A DNA stretch of 44,719 bases from Citrobacter sp. Res13-Sevr-PEB04-36 (GTDB lineage: Bacteria; Pseudomonadota; Gammaproteobacteria; Enterobacterales; Enterobacteriaceae), in the NCBI RefSeq assembly GCF_015672735.1, contig NZ_JADABY010000040.1, positions 1 through 44,719 of the forward strand, in the 5' to 3' direction. The notes beneath the pieces were generated by a model, which was not told the origin of the DNA, made no database searches, and worked only from the letters and a program-made list of their open reading frames with translations. The position numbers and the translations under genes were made by a program. Below are positions 1 through 10,575 of this stretch, in pieces; position 1 is the stretch's first letter, and each line of letters opens with the position of its first letter.

Positions 1-360
1 CTAAAAAACATCAACTGCATTTCTATTTATATGATTTTCTTATATTTAATTATCATAATGACGTTTTTCTGTACGAAAAATGAAAAGTCCGATTTTTACA
101 GTTAACAATTTTTAGCCATCCAGAATGCCGTGCAAATGGTTAAAAAGTGGTCTAGTTAATCAGAAAATGCTAATCCACAATAAAAATACTGATTATTTTT
201 TGTGCATGGATATTACAAAGAAATATTGCGTAACAGGATGAATGGGGTGAGGGGTTGTACTCAGGAAGGGTAGTGAGTCTGTCGTAGGTGAAAAATCGTT
301 GGATGGACGACGGATATAAAAAAGGCCAGCAATGCTGGCCTTTGGCAGAATCATTCAGGA
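1..360. other. AT-rich intergenic region left of asnS, probably distal ompF upstream DNA
   Basis: No credible gene is visible; the first ~230 bases are strongly AT-rich. In E. coli the gene following asnS on the same strand is ompF, whose OmpR- and IHF-dependent control region extends several hundred bases upstream. If that order holds here, this stretch is the distal part of the ompF upstream region, with ompF itself outside the window. I could not assign individual OmpR or IHF sites. The right end carries the asnS terminator, listed separately. Confidence 0.5.
318..343 (-). terminator. Rho-independent terminator of asnS
   Basis: A perfect 10-bp stem (321-330 with 334-343, AAAGGCCAGC/GCTGGCCTTT) lies just beyond the asnS stop. 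On the minus strand it is followed by a T-rich run. This is a standard intrinsic terminator. Confidence 0.85.
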
Positions 361-1761
361 TCAGAAGCTGGCGTTACGCGGCGTACGCGGGAACGGAATA
401 ACGTCACGCACGTTTTGCACGCCGGTGACGTAGGCAATCAGACGTTCAAAGCCCAGACCGAAACCGGAATGCGGAACGGTGCCGTAGCGACGCAGATCGC
501 GATACCACCAGTAGTCTTCTTTGTTCAGACCCATTTCCAGCATACGGGCATCAAGCACGTCCAGACGTTCTTCACGCTGGGAACCGCCGATGATTTCACC
601 GATCCCCGGCGCCAGTACGTCCATAGCCGCGACGGTTTTACCATCTTCGTTAAGGCGCATATAGAACGCTTTAATATCTTTCGGGTAATTTTTAACCACT
701 ACCGGTGCTTTAAAGTGCTCTTCGGCGAGATAACGCTCATGCTCGGAAGACAGATCCACGCCCCAGTAAACCGGGTTCTCGAATTTTTTACCGCATTTTT
801 CCAGAATGCTTACTGCGTCGGTGTAATCCACCTGCGCGAAGTCAGCCTCAATGAAACGTTCCAGGCGTGAAACCGCGTCTTTGTCGACACGTTCAGCGAA
901 GAACTTCATATCGTCTGCACGTTCTTCCAGTACGGCTTTGAACGCGTACTTCAGCATGGCTTCAGCCAGACCCGCAACATCGTTCAGATCGGCAAATGCA
1001 ACTTCTGGCTCCAGCATCCAGAACTCAGCCAGATGGCGGCTGGTGTTGGAATTTTCTGCACGGAAGGTCGGTCCAAAGGTATAGATTTTGGACAGGGCAC
1101 AGGCGTAGGTTTCGCCGTTCAGCTGACCTGAAACGGTCAGGAACGCTTCTTTACCAAAGAAGTCTTTATCGAAATCGACTTTACCCTGATCGTTACGCGG
1201 CAGGTTTTCCAGATCCAGCGTTGAAACGCGGAACATTTCACCGGCGCCTTCGGTATCGGAAGCGGTGATCAGCGGAGTTGATACCCAGAAGAACCCCTGC
1301 TCATGGAAGAAGCGATGCAGCGCTTGCGCCAGTGTATGACGTACGCGCGCGACCGCACCAATCATGTTGGTACGTGGACGCATATGCGCCACTTCTCGCA
1401 GGTACTCAATACTGTGACGTTTTGCAGCCATTGGATAGGTATCAGGATCGTCAACCCAGCCGGTCACTTCAACTTCGGTGGCCTGAATTTCAAAGCTCTG
1501 TCCCTGTCCAGGAGATGCAACGACTTTACCCGTTACGATAACCGAGCAGCCCGTCGTCAGACGTAATACGTCTTGATTATAATTGGGCAGAGAATTATTA
1601 ATGACGGCCTGTACAGGATCAAAGCAGGAACCGTCATAAACGGCGAGGAAGGAGATGCCAGCTTTTGAATCTCGGCGGGTACGCACCCATCCGCGCACGG
1701 TGACTTCGCTGTCAACGGCTACGCGGCCCTGGAGTACGTCGGCTACAGGCACTACGCTCAT
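361..1761 (-). CDS. asnS: Asparaginyl-tRNA synthetase
   Basis: Class II aminoacyl-tRNA synthetase that charges tRNA-Asn with asparagine in the cytosol. The 466-residue product has an N-terminal OB-fold anticodon-binding domain (about residues 1-105, starting [14 protein letters not shown]) and a class II catalytic core ending in the motif 3 segment [13 protein letters not shown]. The C-terminus [11 protein letters not shown] is typical of bacterial AsnRS. The open frame extends 12 codons further upstream, but the ATG at 1761 gives the usual family length and has a purine-rich AGAGAGA ribosome site in front. It is transcribed alone, with its own terminator downstream and that of pncB upstream. 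Identification is very secure. Confidence 0.97.
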   Translation of the reverse strand: MSVVPVADVLQGRVAVDSEVTVRGWVRTRRDSKAGISFLAVYDGSCFDPVQAVINNSLPNYNQDVLRLTTGCSVIVTGKVVASPGQGQSFEIQATEVEVTGWVDDPDTYPMAAKRHSIEYLREVAHMRPRTNMIGAVARVRHTLAQALHRFFHEQGFFWVSTPLITASDTEGAGEMFRVSTLDLENLPRNDQGKVDFDKDFFGKEAFLTVSGQLNGETYACALSKIYTFGPTFRAENSNTSRHLAEFWMLEPEVAFADLNDVAGLAEAMLKYAFKAVLEERADDMKFFAERVDKDAVSRLERFIEADFAQVDYTDAVSILEKCGKKFENPVYWGVDLSSEHERYLAEEHFKAPVVVKNYPKDIKAFYMRLNEDGKTVAAMDVLAPGIGEIIGGSQREERLDVLDARMLEMGLNKEDYWWYRDLRRYGTVPHSGFGLGFERLIAYVTGVQNVRDVIPFPRTPRNASF

Positions 1762-1889
1762 AATAGTCTCTCTGTTAATAGTCGGATATATAAACACATG
1801 TCCACCCGTAAATGGGGGGGATACCTATGTTACCTGGCATCTGCAATCAGACAAGCAGAATTCGTAGCTGGAGTGAAAGATTTCGGAAA

Positions 1890-1920
1890 TAAACGCGAAA
1901 AGGGAGTCGAAACGACTCCC
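1890..1920 (-). terminator. Rho-independent terminator of pncB
   Basis: An 8-bp perfect stem GGGAGTCG/CGACTCCC (1902-1909 with 1913-1920, AAA loop) sits directly downstream of the pncB stop. On the minus strand it is followed by TTTTCGCGTTT. This separates pncB from asnS transcription. Confidence 0.8.
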
Positions 1921-1928
1921 GGGAGAGA

Positions 1929-3131
1929 TTAACTGGCTTTTTTGATATGCGGAAGATCGAAGGCTTTACGCAGCGCGCGGACAAACGCTTTATCATGACA
2001 AATGGTTTTACCCGGGCTGTCGGATAACTTCGCCACCGGTTTGCCGTTGCATTCAACCAACTTGATAACGATATTCAGCGGCTTGACCTGAGGAATATTG
2101 CAAGTCAAGCGTGTGCCAATCCCAAAACTCAGCTGCACGCGAGAAGAGAAGTGGCAATACAGTTCGATCGCTTTCTTCAAATCAAGGTTATCCGAGAACA
2201 CCAGCGTTTTACTCAGTGGATCGAGACCCAATTTCTCGTAATGCGCGATGGCTTTTTCGCCCCATTCCAGCGGGTCGCCTGAGTCATGGCGCAGGCCCTG
2301 ATAGCGCGTCGCAAACTCAACGCCGAAATCGCGTAAAAAGGCGTCCATGGTGATGCAGTCGGTTAGCGCAATGCCGAGTTGATCAGGGTACTCGTTCAAC
2401 CAGGCGGCAAGCGCGACGCGCTGGCTGGTGGCAAGCTTGGGGCTAATTTGCTGATGCGCCTGGAACCATTCGTGCGCTTGAGTCCCCATTGGGGTTAATG
2501 ACAGGCGACGGGCGAGATCGTAGTTACTGGTGCCCACAAACCACGGCTCTTGCTGAAGACGTTTAACAATCGCCTGCTGCACGTCACGCGAAAAACGACG
2601 ACGCGTACCAAAATCCATCAGATGGAAGCGGGACATATCGACATTTTTCGTTAAAGCAGAGAATTCGACTAGTTTGCCTTCCAGTTCATCCAACGCCTGT
2701 GGCACACCGGCTTCTGGTGAACGGTAACGATGTACCAGCTCGCTAATTACTGCCAGCAGCGGAACTTCCCACATGATGACTTCACGCCACGGACCGGTTA
2801 AACGAATATTCAGTTTACCGTTATCGTTGGTGACGCACACCTGCTGCGGGTTATAGCGGAAATCCCGAAGCCAACTGAGGTAATCAGCTTTAAAGAAAGG
2901 CAGGCCGGAGAGCCACTGGTACTCGTCCTCCTGCAGTTGCAGGTGCTGCATAGCATTCACCTGCTCGCGAATAGAATCGGCATAAATACCGAGCAGGTCA
3001 TCGCCACGGCAACGAAATTCAGCCGCTACTTGTACATCATAGTAGTGGTGAAAAACGGCTTGCTGCATATGCAACTTATAAGCGTCTGTATCCAGCAGCG
3101 AGTGCAGAACAGGAGAAGCGAATTGTGTCAT
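1929..3131 (-). CDS. pncB: Nicotinate phosphoribosyltransferase
   Basis: Converts nicotinate and PRPP to nicotinate mononucleotide with ATP hydrolysis, the entry step of the NAD salvage (Preiss-Handler) route in the cytosol. The 400-residue product matches the family's enterobacterial length. The His that is transiently phosphorylated in the Salmonella enzyme (His219 without the initiator Met) is at residue 220 in the GTQAHEWF context. The frame continues 16 codons upstream, but the ATG at 3131 gives the known N-terminus [20 protein letters not shown] NadR-type operator lies about 30 bp upstream, consistent with repression when NAD is plentiful. It is divergent from pepN. Confidence 0.97.
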   Translation of the reverse strand: MTQFASPVLHSLLDTDAYKLHMQQAVFHHYYDVQVAAEFRCRGDDLLGIYADSIREQVNAMQHLQLQEDEYQWLSGLPFFKADYLSWLRDFRYNPQQVCVTNDNGKLNIRLTGPWREVIMWEVPLLAVISELVHRYRSPEAGVPQALDELEGKLVEFSALTKNVDMSRFHLMDFGTRRRFSRDVQQAIVKRLQQEPWFVGTSNYDLARRLSLTPMGTQAHEWFQAHQQISPKLATSQRVALAAWLNEYPDQLGIALTDCITMDAFLRDFGVEFATRYQGLRHDSGDPLEWGEKAIAHYEKLGLDPLSKTLVFSDNLDLKKAIELYCHFSSRVQLSFGIGTRLTCNIPQVKPLNIVIKLVECNGKPVAKLSDSPGKTICHDKAFVRALRKAFDLPHIKKAS

Positions 3132-3160
3132 AGGTGCGCAGTAGCATCCTCTCACGGGAG

Positions 3161-3178
3161 CGTTTAGTACAATAAACA
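3161..3178. promoter_or_regulatory. NadR operator upstream of pncB
   Basis: The sequence CGTTTA-N6-TAAACA matches 11 of 12 positions of the NadR box TGTTTA-N6-TAAACA. It lies 30-47 bp upstream of the pncB start codon, where E. coli and Salmonella pncB carry the NAD repressor site. The assignment combines a direct motif match with known biology. Confidence 0.8.
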
Positions 3179-3396
3179 ACTAAGAAAACCGCTGGAGTAT
3201 ACCCTGTTTAGCGATTTATTGAAGCCCGATCACACCATAAGCTGACTTTCTGGTCGAGGGCAATTCGTGCCTCGTGTTATACAAATGTAGCAAAAAGGGT
3301 GTTTGTGCCTGAAAAGATGAACATTCTGCGTAGCGCGATTTACACAACAGGAATAGACTGAACCCGAGACTCTACCATAGATGCTAAAGGTTTTTT

Positions 3397-6009
3397 ATGA
3401 CACAACAGCCACAAGCCAAATACCGCCACGACTACCGTGCGCCGGATTACCAGATTACTGATATTGACTTGACCTTTGACCTGGATGCTGAAAAAACCGT
3501 GGTCACTGCCGTGAGCCAGGCTGTCCGTCAGGGTGCATCTGATGCTTCTCTGCGCCTGAACGGCGAGGATCTGACCCTGGTGTCAATCCACGTGAACGAC
3601 GAACCGTGGACAGAGTATAAAGAAGAAGAGGGGGCGCTGGTCATCAGCCACCTGCCGGAACGTTTTACGCTGCGTATCGTGAATGAAATCAGCCCGGCGG
3701 CGAATACCGCACTTGAAGGTCTGTATCAGTCCGGTGAAGCACTGTGCACACAGTGCGAAGCAGAAGGTTTCCGCCATATTACCTGGTATCTCGACCGTCC
3801 TGATGTGCTGGCACGGTTTACCACTAAAATTATCGCCGATAAAGCCCGCTATCCGTTCCTGCTGTCTAACGGTAACCGCATTGCTCAGGGCGAGCTGGAT
3901 AACGGTCGTCACTGGGTACAGTGGCAGGACCCGTTCCCAAAACCGTGCTATCTGTTCGCGCTGGTGGCCGGTGATTTCGATGTCCTGAGCGATACTTTTA
4001 CCACACGTTCCGGGCGTGAAGTGGCGCTGGAACTGTACGTCGATCGCGGTAATCTGGATCGCGCGCCGTGGGCGATGACTTCGCTTAAAAATTCCATGAA
4101 GTGGGATGAAGAGCGTTTTGGCCTGGAGTATGACCTCGACATCTACATGATTGTTGCGGTGGACTTCTTTAATATGGGGGCGATGGAGAATAAAGGTCTG
4201 AATATCTTTAACTCCAAATACGTGCTGGCGCGTACCGATACCGCCACCGATAAAGATTATCTCGATATTGAACGTGTGATCGGCCACGAATACTTCCACA
4301 ACTGGACCGGCAACCGCGTGACCTGCCGCGACTGGTTCCAGTTGAGCCTGAAAGAAGGGCTAACCGTGTTCCGCGACCAGGAGTTTAGCTCCGACCTCGG
4401 CTCGCGCGCTGTTAATCGGATCAGCAATGTGCGTACCATGCGCGGTCTGCAGTTTGCCGAAGACGCCAGCCCGATGGCGCATCCTATCCGCCCGGATAGC
4501 GTCATCGAGATGAACAACTTCTATACCCTGACCGTGTATGAAAAGGGTGCGGAAGTGATTCGGATGATCCACACCCTGCTGGGAGAGGCGAATTTCCAGA
4601 AGGGGATGCAGCTCTATTTTGAACGTCATGACGGCAGCGCAGCGACCTGTGATGATTTCGTGCAGGCGATGGAAGACGCGTCTAACGTCGATCTCTCGCA
4701 TTTCCGCCGCTGGTACAGTCAGTCCGGTACGCCGATTGTGACCGTGCGTGATGACTATAACCCGGCCACCGAGCAGTACACGTTGACGATAAGTCAACGC
4801 ACGCCGGCTACACCGGAGCAGGCGGAGAAACTGCCGCTGCATATTCCTTTTGCCATCGAGTTGTATGACAACGAAGGCAAAGTGATCCCGTTGCAAAAAG
4901 GCGGGCATCCGGTGAATTCCGTGCTCAACGTCACTCAGGCGGAACAGACCTTTATCTTTGATAACGTCTACTTCCAGCCGGTTCCGGCGCTGCTGTGCGA
5001 ATTCTCTGCACCGGTAAAACTGGAATATAAATGGAGCGATCAGCAGTTAACGTTCCTGATGCGTCACGCGCGTAACGATTTCTCCCGTTGGGATGCGGCG
5101 CAAAGCCTGTTGGCCACTTATATTAAGCTGAACGTTGCTCGCCATCAGCAAGGGCAACCGCTGTCGCTGCCGGTACACGTGGCTGATGCGTTCCGTGCCA
5201 TTTTGTTGGATGAGAATATTGATCCGGCGCTGGCCGCAGAGATCCTGACGCTGCCTTCAGCGAATGAAATTGCCGAGCTGTTTGAGATAATCGATCCGCT
5301 GGCGATTACTGAAGTGCGCGAGGCATTAACCCGTACTCTGGCTGCCGAACTGGCAGATGAGTTCCTGGCCGTGTATAACGCCAACCATCTTGCAGAGTAC
5401 CGCGTTGAGCATGGCGATATTGGCAAACGCACGCTGCGTAATGCTTGTCTGCGTTTCCTGGCTTTCGGCGAAACGCATCTGGCAGATACCCTGGTGAGCA
5501 AGCAGTACCGTGAAGCCAATAACATGACTGATGCGCTGGCGGCCCTGTCTGCGGCGGTCGCGGCACAGTTGCCGTGTCGCGATACGCTGATGCAGGCGTA
5601 CGATGACAAGTGGCATCATGACGGCCTGGTGATGGATAAATGGTTTATCCTGCAATCCACCAGCCCGGCGGACAACGTGCTGGAAACGGTACGCAGCCTG
5701 TTGCAGCATCGCTCCTTTAGCATGAGCAACCCGAACCGTATTCGTTCTTTGATTGGCGCTTTTGCGGGCAGCAACCCGGCGGCGTTCCATGCGGAAGATG
5801 GTAGTGGCTATCAGTTCCTGGTCGAGATGTTGACCGAGCTGAACAGCCGTAACCCGCAGGTGGCCTCACGTCTGATTGAGCCGCTGATCCGCTTGAAACG
5901 TTATGATGCTAAACGCCAGGCGAAGATGCGTGCGGCGCTTGAGCAACTGAAAGGTCTGGAGAATCTGTCCGGCGATCTGTTCGAGAAGATAACCAAAGCG
6001 TTAGCTTGA
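3397..6009 (+). CDS. pepN: Aminopeptidase N (M1 family zinc metallopeptidase)
   Basis: Broad-specificity cytosolic aminopeptidase that removes N-terminal residues from peptides in the last stage of protein turnover. The 870-residue length equals that of E. coli PepN. The exopeptidase motif GAMEN is followed by the gluzincin motif HEYFHNW, giving zinc ligands and the catalytic Glu at His297, Glu298 and His301 in E. coli numbering; the third zinc ligand is in LKEGLTVFRDQEF. A long helical C-terminal domain follows. The start MTQQPQAKYRHDYRAPDY is the family N-terminus. The gene is monocistronic, divergent from pncB, and converges on ssuB with a REP element in between. Confidence 0.98.
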   Translation: MTQQPQAKYRHDYRAPDYQITDIDLTFDLDAEKTVVTAVSQAVRQGASDASLRLNGEDLTLVSIHVNDEPWTEYKEEEGALVISHLPERFTLRIVNEISPAANTALEGLYQSGEALCTQCEAEGFRHITWYLDRPDVLARFTTKIIADKARYPFLLSNGNRIAQGELDNGRHWVQWQDPFPKPCYLFALVAGDFDVLSDTFTTRSGREVALELYVDRGNLDRAPWAMTSLKNSMKWDEERFGLEYDLDIYMIVAVDFFNMGAMENKGLNIFNSKYVLARTDTATDKDYLDIERVIGHEYFHNWTGNRVTCRDWFQLSLKEGLTVFRDQEFSSDLGSRAVNRISNVRTMRGLQFAEDASPMAHPIRPDSVIEMNNFYTLTVYEKGAEVIRMIHTLLGEANFQKGMQLYFERHDGSAATCDDFVQAMEDASNVDLSHFRRWYSQSGTPIVTVRDDYNPATEQYTLTISQRTPATPEQAEKLPLHIPFAIELYDNEGKVIPLQKGGHPVNSVLNVTQAEQTFIFDNVYFQPVPALLCEFSAPVKLEYKWSDQQLTFLMRHARNDFSRWDAAQSLLATYIKLNVARHQQGQPLSLPVHVADAFRAILLDENIDPALAAEILTLPSANEIAELFEIIDPLAITEVREALTRTLAAELADEFLAVYNANHLAEYRVEHGDIGKRTLRNACLRFLAFGETHLADTLVSKQYREANNMTDALAALSAAVAAQLPCRDTLMQAYDDKWHHDGLVMDKWFILQSTSPADNVLETVRSLLQHRSFSMSNPNRIRSLIGAFAGSNPAAFHAEDGSGYQFLVEMLTELNSRNPQVASRLIEPLIRLKRYDAKRQAKMRAALEQLKGLENLSGDLFEKITKALA

Positions 6010-6028
6010 TACGTTGACCTGTCGTTTT

Positions 6029-6101
6029 GTAGGCCGGAAAAGGCGGTAACACCGCCATCCGGCAAAATGCCCGGTGGCGCTCACGCTTACCGGGCCTACA
6101 A
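6029..6101. repeat. REP/BIME element between pepN and ssuB
   Basis: Two oppositely oriented repetitive extragenic palindromic units. The first (GTAGGCCGGAAAAGGCG and the matching CGCCATCCGGC) and the second (GCCCGGTGGCGCTCACGCTTACCGGGC) are both bounded by the REP signature GCCGGA/CCGGC and end in GGCCTACA. It lies between two convergent genes, a typical BIME site, and may also limit read-through in both directions. Confidence 0.85.
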
Positions 6102-6113
6102 CGTCCTGAACGT

Positions 6114-6881
6114 TTATCCATGCAGTCGGATTGACTGTTCTGCCTCGCCACGCTGCATCACCCTATTCAACACTTTCGCTTCCAGTTCCGCCAGGCGCAC
6201 TGAACCTGGTCGGCGTGGCCGTGGAATATCGACCGTCAAATCCAGACCAATTTTTCCATCTTCAATCAGCAACACGCGATCGGCCATCGCCACCGCTTCG
6301 CTGACGTCATGTGTAACCAGCAGTACGGTAAATCCCTGCTTTTGCCACAGAGAGACAATCAAATCCTGCATTTCCAGACGAGTTAGCGCATCCAGTGCGC
6401 CGAGCGGTTCATCCAGCAACAGCAGTCCTGGATGATGGATTAATGCACGGGCCAGCGCCACACGCTGTTTTTGCCCGCCGGAAAGGGCGGCAGGCCATTC
6501 CAGCGCGCGATTTTCAAGCCCAACGGACGTCAGTGCATCGCGGGCTGCATCTTGCCAGTGGCCCTTCAGACCCAGGCCAACGTTATCAACGACTGATTTC
6601 CACGGTAGCAGGCGTGCATCCTGGAACATCATTCGCGTATCATGCTGAATATCCGCCAGCGGCGTGGTGCCCGCGAGCAATTCCCCCGCGGTGGGTGCTT
6701 CCAGACCGGCCAGCAGACGCAACAATGTGCTTTTTCCACCGCCGCTGCGACCGACAACGGCAACAAATTGCCCCGCCGGAATATGCAAATCTAACTGATT
6801 GAGCACCGTATTGGTGCTGTAGCTTTTTGTTACGCTGCTAAGCAGCAGCGGGGTTCCCTGATTTAAACGAGCGGTATTCAT
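6114..6881 (-). CDS. ssuB: Aliphatic sulfonate ABC transporter, ATP-binding protein
   Basis: ATPase that energises import of alkanesulfonates by SsuABC when sulfate is scarce. Its 255 residues equal E. coli SsuB. Walker [10 protein letters not shown] is at residues 44-52, the signature [15 protein letters not shown] follows, then Walker [13 protein letters not shown] and the H-loop THD. The start codon overlaps the ssuC stop in an ATGA junction (6878-6881), implying translational coupling. It is the last gene of the ssuEADCB cluster. Confidence 0.96.
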   Translation of the reverse strand: MNTARLNQGTPLLLSSVTKSYSTNTVLNQLDLHIPAGQFVAVVGRSGGGKSTLLRLLAGLEAPTAGELLAGTTPLADIQHDTRMMFQDARLLPWKSVVDNVGLGLKGHWQDAARDALTSVGLENRALEWPAALSGGQKQRVALARALIHHPGLLLLDEPLGALDALTRLEMQDLIVSLWQKQGFTVLLVTHDVSEAVAMADRVLLIEDGKIGLDLTVDIPRPRRPGSVRLAELEAKVLNRVMQRGEAEQSIRLHG

Positions 6882-7669
6882 ACGGTGGCCTCCTTAGTAT
6901 GGTAAGCCGGGTTCCAGCGTAGCCAGATACGTTCCAGTAATTGCGCACTGACATCGGCCAGCTTGCCGAGTAGGGCGTAGAGAATGATGGCCACCACCAC
7001 CACATCCGTTTGTAGAAACTCGCGGGCATTCATTGCCAGATAGCCAATACCCGCGTTAGCCGAAATCGTTTCTGCCACGATAAGCGTTAACCACATCAGC
7101 CCGAGGGCAAAACGCACGCCAACCATGATCGAGGGGAGCGCGCCGGGCAGTATCACATGGATAAATAGTGAAATACCGGATAACCCATAGCTGCGCGCCA
7201 TTTCCACTAATCCACGATCAATATTGCGGATCCCATGCCATGTGTTGATATAAATCGGGAATAAGGTGCCCAGCGCGACAAGAAAGATCTTGGCGGACTC
7301 ATCAATACCGAACCACAAAATGACCAGCGGGATCAGCGCCAGATGCGGTACGTTACGCAGCATCTGCACCGAGGTGTCCAGCAGGCGCTCGCCCCAGTGT
7401 GACAGGCCGCTTATCAGTCCCAGCGTCAGACCAATTGATCCGCCAATGGAAAAGCCGATCGCGGCCCGCCAGGAGCTAATCGCCAGATGTTGCCAAAGCT
7501 CGCCGCTGACAGAAAGCGTCCAGAAGGCTTCTACCACACCTTCCGGGGAGGGCAGAATGCGGGTCGACAGCCAGCCCATGGACGATGCCAGTTGCCAGAA
7601 TACGACCAGGCCGAGCGGTAAAAACCACGGCGCAAGGCGTAGTAACCACTTATTTTGCGGCGTTGCCAT
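6878..7669 (-). CDS. ssuC: Aliphatic sulfonate ABC transporter permease
   Basis: Inner-membrane permease of the SsuABC importer with about six hydrophobic segments. The cytoplasmic EAA loop that contacts the ATPase is the stretch [29 protein letters not shown]. Two adjacent ATG codons (7672 and 7669) are possible. I chose the second: it gives 263 residues as in E. coli and puts AAGGAG about 7 nt upstream rather than 4. It is separated from ssuD by 11 bases. Confidence 0.95.
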   Translation of the reverse strand: MATPQNKWLLRLAPWFLPLGLVVFWQLASSMGWLSTRILPSPEGVVEAFWTLSVSGELWQHLAISSWRAAIGFSIGGSIGLTLGLISGLSHWGERLLDTSVQMLRNVPHLALIPLVILWFGIDESAKIFLVALGTLFPIYINTWHGIRNIDRGLVEMARSYGLSGISLFIHVILPGALPSIMVGVRFALGLMWLTLIVAETISANAGIGYLAMNAREFLQTDVVVVAIILYALLGKLADVSAQLLERIWLRWNPAYHTKEATV

Positions 7670-7680
7670 CATTAGGCTCC

Positions 7681-8826
7681 TTAGCGTTGCGCGACCCTAC
7701 GCGGAATAAATTCGTTTGCCACCGCTTCACCCTGTTGATGCAGGCGTTGCGGCTGCGGTATTTCTGGGATCGAGACATCCAGATGTGGGAATAGCAGCTC
7801 GCCGACCCGGTAGGCTTCTTCAAGGTGTGGATATCCGGATAGCACAAAGCTGTCGATACCCAGTGCGGCATACTCGTTAATCCGTGCCGCCACCGTTGGA
7901 CCATCCCCTACCAGTGCCGTTCCGGCCCCGCCGCGTACCAGTCCTACGCCAGCCCACAGATTCGGGCTAATTTCCAGCTGGTCTCGCTTGCCGTTGTGCA
8001 GCGCCGCCATTCGTTGCTGACCCACAGAGTCGGTTCTGGCGAAGGCGGCCTGGGCTTTAGCAATCGTGTCATCATCCAGATGGGCGATCAGGCGATCTGC
8101 TGCCTGCCACGCCTCTGCGGTGGTCTCGCGTACAATGACGTGCAAGCGAATACCAAAGCGGATCTTTCGCCCCAGAGCTGCCGCTTTTGCCCGTACCTGC
8201 TCAATCTTCTCTTTCACCAATTCGGGTGGCTCACCCCAGGTCAGGTAGAGATCAACCTGTTCGGCGGCAAGATCCTGTGCCACGTCGGAAGAACCACCGA
8301 AGTACAGCGGAGGATGGGGTTGTTGCACGGGTGGGAAAAAGAGTTTTGCCCCACGGACGTGAACGTGTTTACCGTTAAAATCCACGGTTTCGCCCTGCAG
8401 CAAGCGCCGCCATACCTGGGTAAATTCGGCGGAGGCTTCATAACGCTCAGTGTGATCGAGAAAAACACCATCACCAGCCAGCTCTTGTGGATCGCTACCG
8501 GTCACCAGGTTAAATAACGCCCGACCGTTAGACAGCCTGTCGAGCGTCGCCGCCTGGCGTGCAGCAACCGTTGGTGAGGTAACGCTGGGGCGCAGAGCGA
8601 CCAAAAATTTTAACCGCTGAGTGACCGGGATCATAGAGGCAGCTACCAGCCAGGCATCTTCACAGGATCGACCGGTTGGGATCAGCACCCCGGTAAACCC
8701 CAGACGATCGGTCGTTTGCGCGATTTGTTGCAGATAACCGTGATCGACCGGGCGTGAACCTTCTTCTGTACCCAGATAATGGCCATCACCGTGTGTGGGT
8801 AAAAACCAGAACATGTTCAGACTCAT
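7681..8826 (-). CDS. ssuD: FMNH2-dependent alkanesulfonate monooxygenase
   Basis: Cleaves the C-S bond of C1-C10 alkanesulfonates to release sulfite and an aldehyde, using reduced FMN from SsuE. It has a luciferase-like TIM-barrel fold and 381 residues, as in E. coli. The active-site Cys (Cys54 in processed numbering) lies in GRSCEDAW and the conserved Arg/His pair in [10 protein letters not shown]. The flexible loop region [21 protein letters not shown] is intact. Its ATG overlaps the ssuA stop (ATGA, 8823-8826). Confidence 0.97.
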   Translation of the reverse strand: MSLNMFWFLPTHGDGHYLGTEEGSRPVDHGYLQQIAQTTDRLGFTGVLIPTGRSCEDAWLVAASMIPVTQRLKFLVALRPSVTSPTVAARQAATLDRLSNGRALFNLVTGSDPQELAGDGVFLDHTERYEASAEFTQVWRRLLQGETVDFNGKHVHVRGAKLFFPPVQQPHPPLYFGGSSDVAQDLAAEQVDLYLTWGEPPELVKEKIEQVRAKAAALGRKIRFGIRLHVIVRETTAEAWQAADRLIAHLDDDTIAKAQAAFARTDSVGQQRMAALHNGKRDQLEISPNLWAGVGLVRGGAGTALVGDGPTVAARINEYAALGIDSFVLSGYPHLEEAYRVGELLFPHLDVSIPEIPQPQRLHQQGEAVANEFIPRRVAQR

Positions 8827-9797
8827 AATGTTGCTCCTGCTTGCTGAGTGGGCTGCCAGATACGCTGGTGAATATCGATTTTCTTTGGCAGCAACCGGTT
8901 GTCATAAAACAGATCGGCGGTTTGTTGTTGCAGGGCGGCAACAGAGGCGCTGACGGGGGTAATGGTGGTTGGCGGGCGGTGATCCAGATAGGACGCGATG
9001 ACTGGCTCAGGCAGCCCCATGGTTTTAGCCAGCAGGGTGATGCTCTGCTGACGTTGACTGAGCGTTAAGGCATCGGCCTGGCTGAAAGTGTCCAGCACAC
9101 CAAGAACAAATGTCCCGTTTTTCTCGGCATAGGGGCGTGCGGCGAGATAAAACGATCCGGTCTGTTTGAGGTCGGTGCCGTCTTTTAACACGCGTACGTC
9201 ACCTTGTAGTAAGGCAGCGGAGTAATACGGGTCCCAAATTGCCCACGCATCCACATTCCCCTGTTGGAAAGCGGCACGCGCATCGGCGGGCGTCAGATAG
9301 GAGGCCTGGATATCGGTAAATTTCAACCCAGACTGCTGCAGGGCACGCAGTAACAGATTGTGGGCACTGGAGCCTTTCTGGAAAGCGACCTTATGTCCTT
9401 TAAGCTCTGCGACAGTGTCGATTGGGCTGTTTTTCGGCACCAGGATCACTTCCGCTTGCGGTTTTGGCGGCTCGACGCCCACATAGACGAGATCGGCCCC
9501 GGCGGCCTGGGCAAAAATCGGCGGGATATCACCAGTGCTGCCGAGATCGATACTGCCAATATTGAGTGCTTCCAGCATTTGCGGCCCTGCCGGGAACTCA
9601 ATCCACGAGATTTTGGTCTGCGGGTAGCGTTTCTCCAGTAGCTGATGGCTTTTCGCCAGCACCATGCTGACGCTTCCTTTCTGATAGCCAATGCGCAGGG
9701 CGTCTGGCGTGGTCTCTGCGGCGTGAACCAGTGTGGTAAAAGACAGCAGTCCGGTCAGTGCCAGCCACGGTGTATGACGCTTGAGTAAATTAAGCAT
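8823..9797 (-). CDS. ssuA: Aliphatic sulfonate-binding periplasmic protein
   Basis: Periplasmic solute-binding protein that delivers alkanesulfonates to SsuBC. It has an N-terminal signal peptide (basic start MLNLLKRH, hydrophobic core, cleavage near LVHAAE) and then the family opening [11 protein letters not shown] chose the ATG at 9797 (324 aa). A GTG three codons upstream (9806) is in frame and gives 327 aa, so the exact start is uncertain. E. coli SsuA is 319 aa, the difference lying in the signal sequence. The start overlaps the ssuE stop by several bases. Confidence 0.93.
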   Translation of the reverse strand: MLNLLKRHTPWLALTGLLSFTTLVHAAETTPDALRIGYQKGSVSMVLAKSHQLLEKRYPQTKISWIEFPAGPQMLEALNIGSIDLGSTGDIPPIFAQAAGADLVYVGVEPPKPQAEVILVPKNSPIDTVAELKGHKVAFQKGSSAHNLLLRALQQSGLKFTDIQASYLTPADARAAFQQGNVDAWAIWDPYYSAALLQGDVRVLKDGTDLKQTGSFYLAARPYAEKNGTFVLGVLDTFSQADALTLSQRQQSITLLAKTMGLPEPVIASYLDHRPPTTITPVSASVAALQQQTADLFYDNRLLPKKIDIHQRIWQPTQQAGATL

Positions 9798-10365
9798 GGG
9801 CCGCACCCCGCAGAGCGTTCAAGTGCGAAAACTGGGCATCACGGCGCTGCAACGCCTGCCAGAAGGTATCGAGTGCACTGTCCAGACGCAATTGCAGGTT
9901 CGGCGTAAACTGCGGCTTATGCTGATAATCAACAACCTGCGACTCATCGGCGAAAACGCCGTGTAGGATCTCCTGGGCCTTCAGTGCGCTGAGTACCGGT
10001 TTCAGGGCGTAATCAACGGCCAGTAAATGCGCCACGGTGCCACCGGTCGCCAGTGGCAGCACTACTTTACCTTCCAGTACGCGTTCAGGGAGCAGATCAA
10101 GCAAGGTTTTCAATGCCCCGGAGTAGGCGGCTTTGTAGACCGGGGTGGCGACAATCAGTCCGTCTGCATCTTGTAACTGTTCAATAAACGTCTTCAGCGC
10201 CGGGCTATCGAAGCGCGCATAGATCAGATCCTCGGGTTCAAAATTGTGCAGATTCCAGTGAAAGACGTCGACATCCTGTCCGTTCAGTTTTTCTCGTGCA
10301 TATTCCAGTAAGGCGCTGGAGCGAGAGGGGAAGCGTGGGCTGCCCGCCAGAGTAATAACACGCAT
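9790..10365 (-). CDS. ssuE: NAD(P)H-dependent FMN reductase of alkanesulfonate utilisation
   Basis: Flavodoxin-like reductase that supplies FMNH2 to SsuD. Its 191 residues equal E. coli SsuE. The N-terminal phosphate-binding loop GSPRFPSRS and the FMN-contact segment TPVYKAAYSGALKTLLDLLP are both present. It is the first gene of the ssuEADCB cluster, with AAGGAGAGA as ribosome site. In E. coli this cluster is activated by Cbl under sulfate starvation; the same is inferred here. Confidence 0.96.
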   Translation of the reverse strand: MRVITLAGSPRFPSRSSALLEYAREKLNGQDVDVFHWNLHNFEPEDLIYARFDSPALKTFIEQLQDADGLIVATPVYKAAYSGALKTLLDLLPERVLEGKVVLPLATGGTVAHLLAVDYALKPVLSALKAQEILHGVFADESQVVDYQHKPQFTPNLQLRLDSALDTFWQALQRRDAQFSHLNALRGAAHA

Positions 10366-10500
10366 ATTGACGATCTCTCCTTATAACCAATTGTTCGTTT
10401 TTATTTAACATTGATAACAATTCATGCAGTCTGGCAGAGAGGTTTTGTTTATCGAAATGATTTATGCGGGATAGAAAAGCTGAAAATTGGATAAAAGAAG
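10366..10500 (-). promoter_or_regulatory. Upstream control region of ssuEADCB (Cbl/CysB-type expected)
   Basis: This AT-rich stretch precedes ssuE. In E. coli the equivalent region carries a Cbl-activated promoter repressed by sulfate via CysB. LysR-type sites are degenerate and I cannot place the operator by eye. The segment TTGTTATCAATG is the most promoter-like piece. It lies in the same 243-bp gap that carries the divergent pyrD promoter. Confidence 0.35.
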
Positions 10501-10507
10501 GGCTGGA

Positions 10508-10523
10508 AAGAAAACGTTTGCGT
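10508..10523. promoter_or_regulatory. PurR operator upstream of pyrD
   Basis: AAGAAAACGTTTGCGT matches 14 of 16 positions of the PurR consensus ACGCAAACGTTTGCGT, with a perfect right half. It lies about 85 bp upstream of the pyrD start. pyrD is a known PurR target in E. coli. Confidence 0.8.
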
Positions 10524-10575
10524 TTTATTGCCGCAGGTCAATTCCCTTTTTGTTCACGATCGCACATAATACGCA

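Noticed and set aside
3205-3222. Second NadR-like half site (TGTTTA) upstream of pncB
   Set aside because: The right half matches only 3 of 6 positions, so it is not a credible operator.
3583-4299. A 238-aa open frame on the minus strand opposite pepN
   Set aside because: It is antisense to the PepN catalytic region; His/Arg/Ile-rich composition is typical of reverse-strand shadows.
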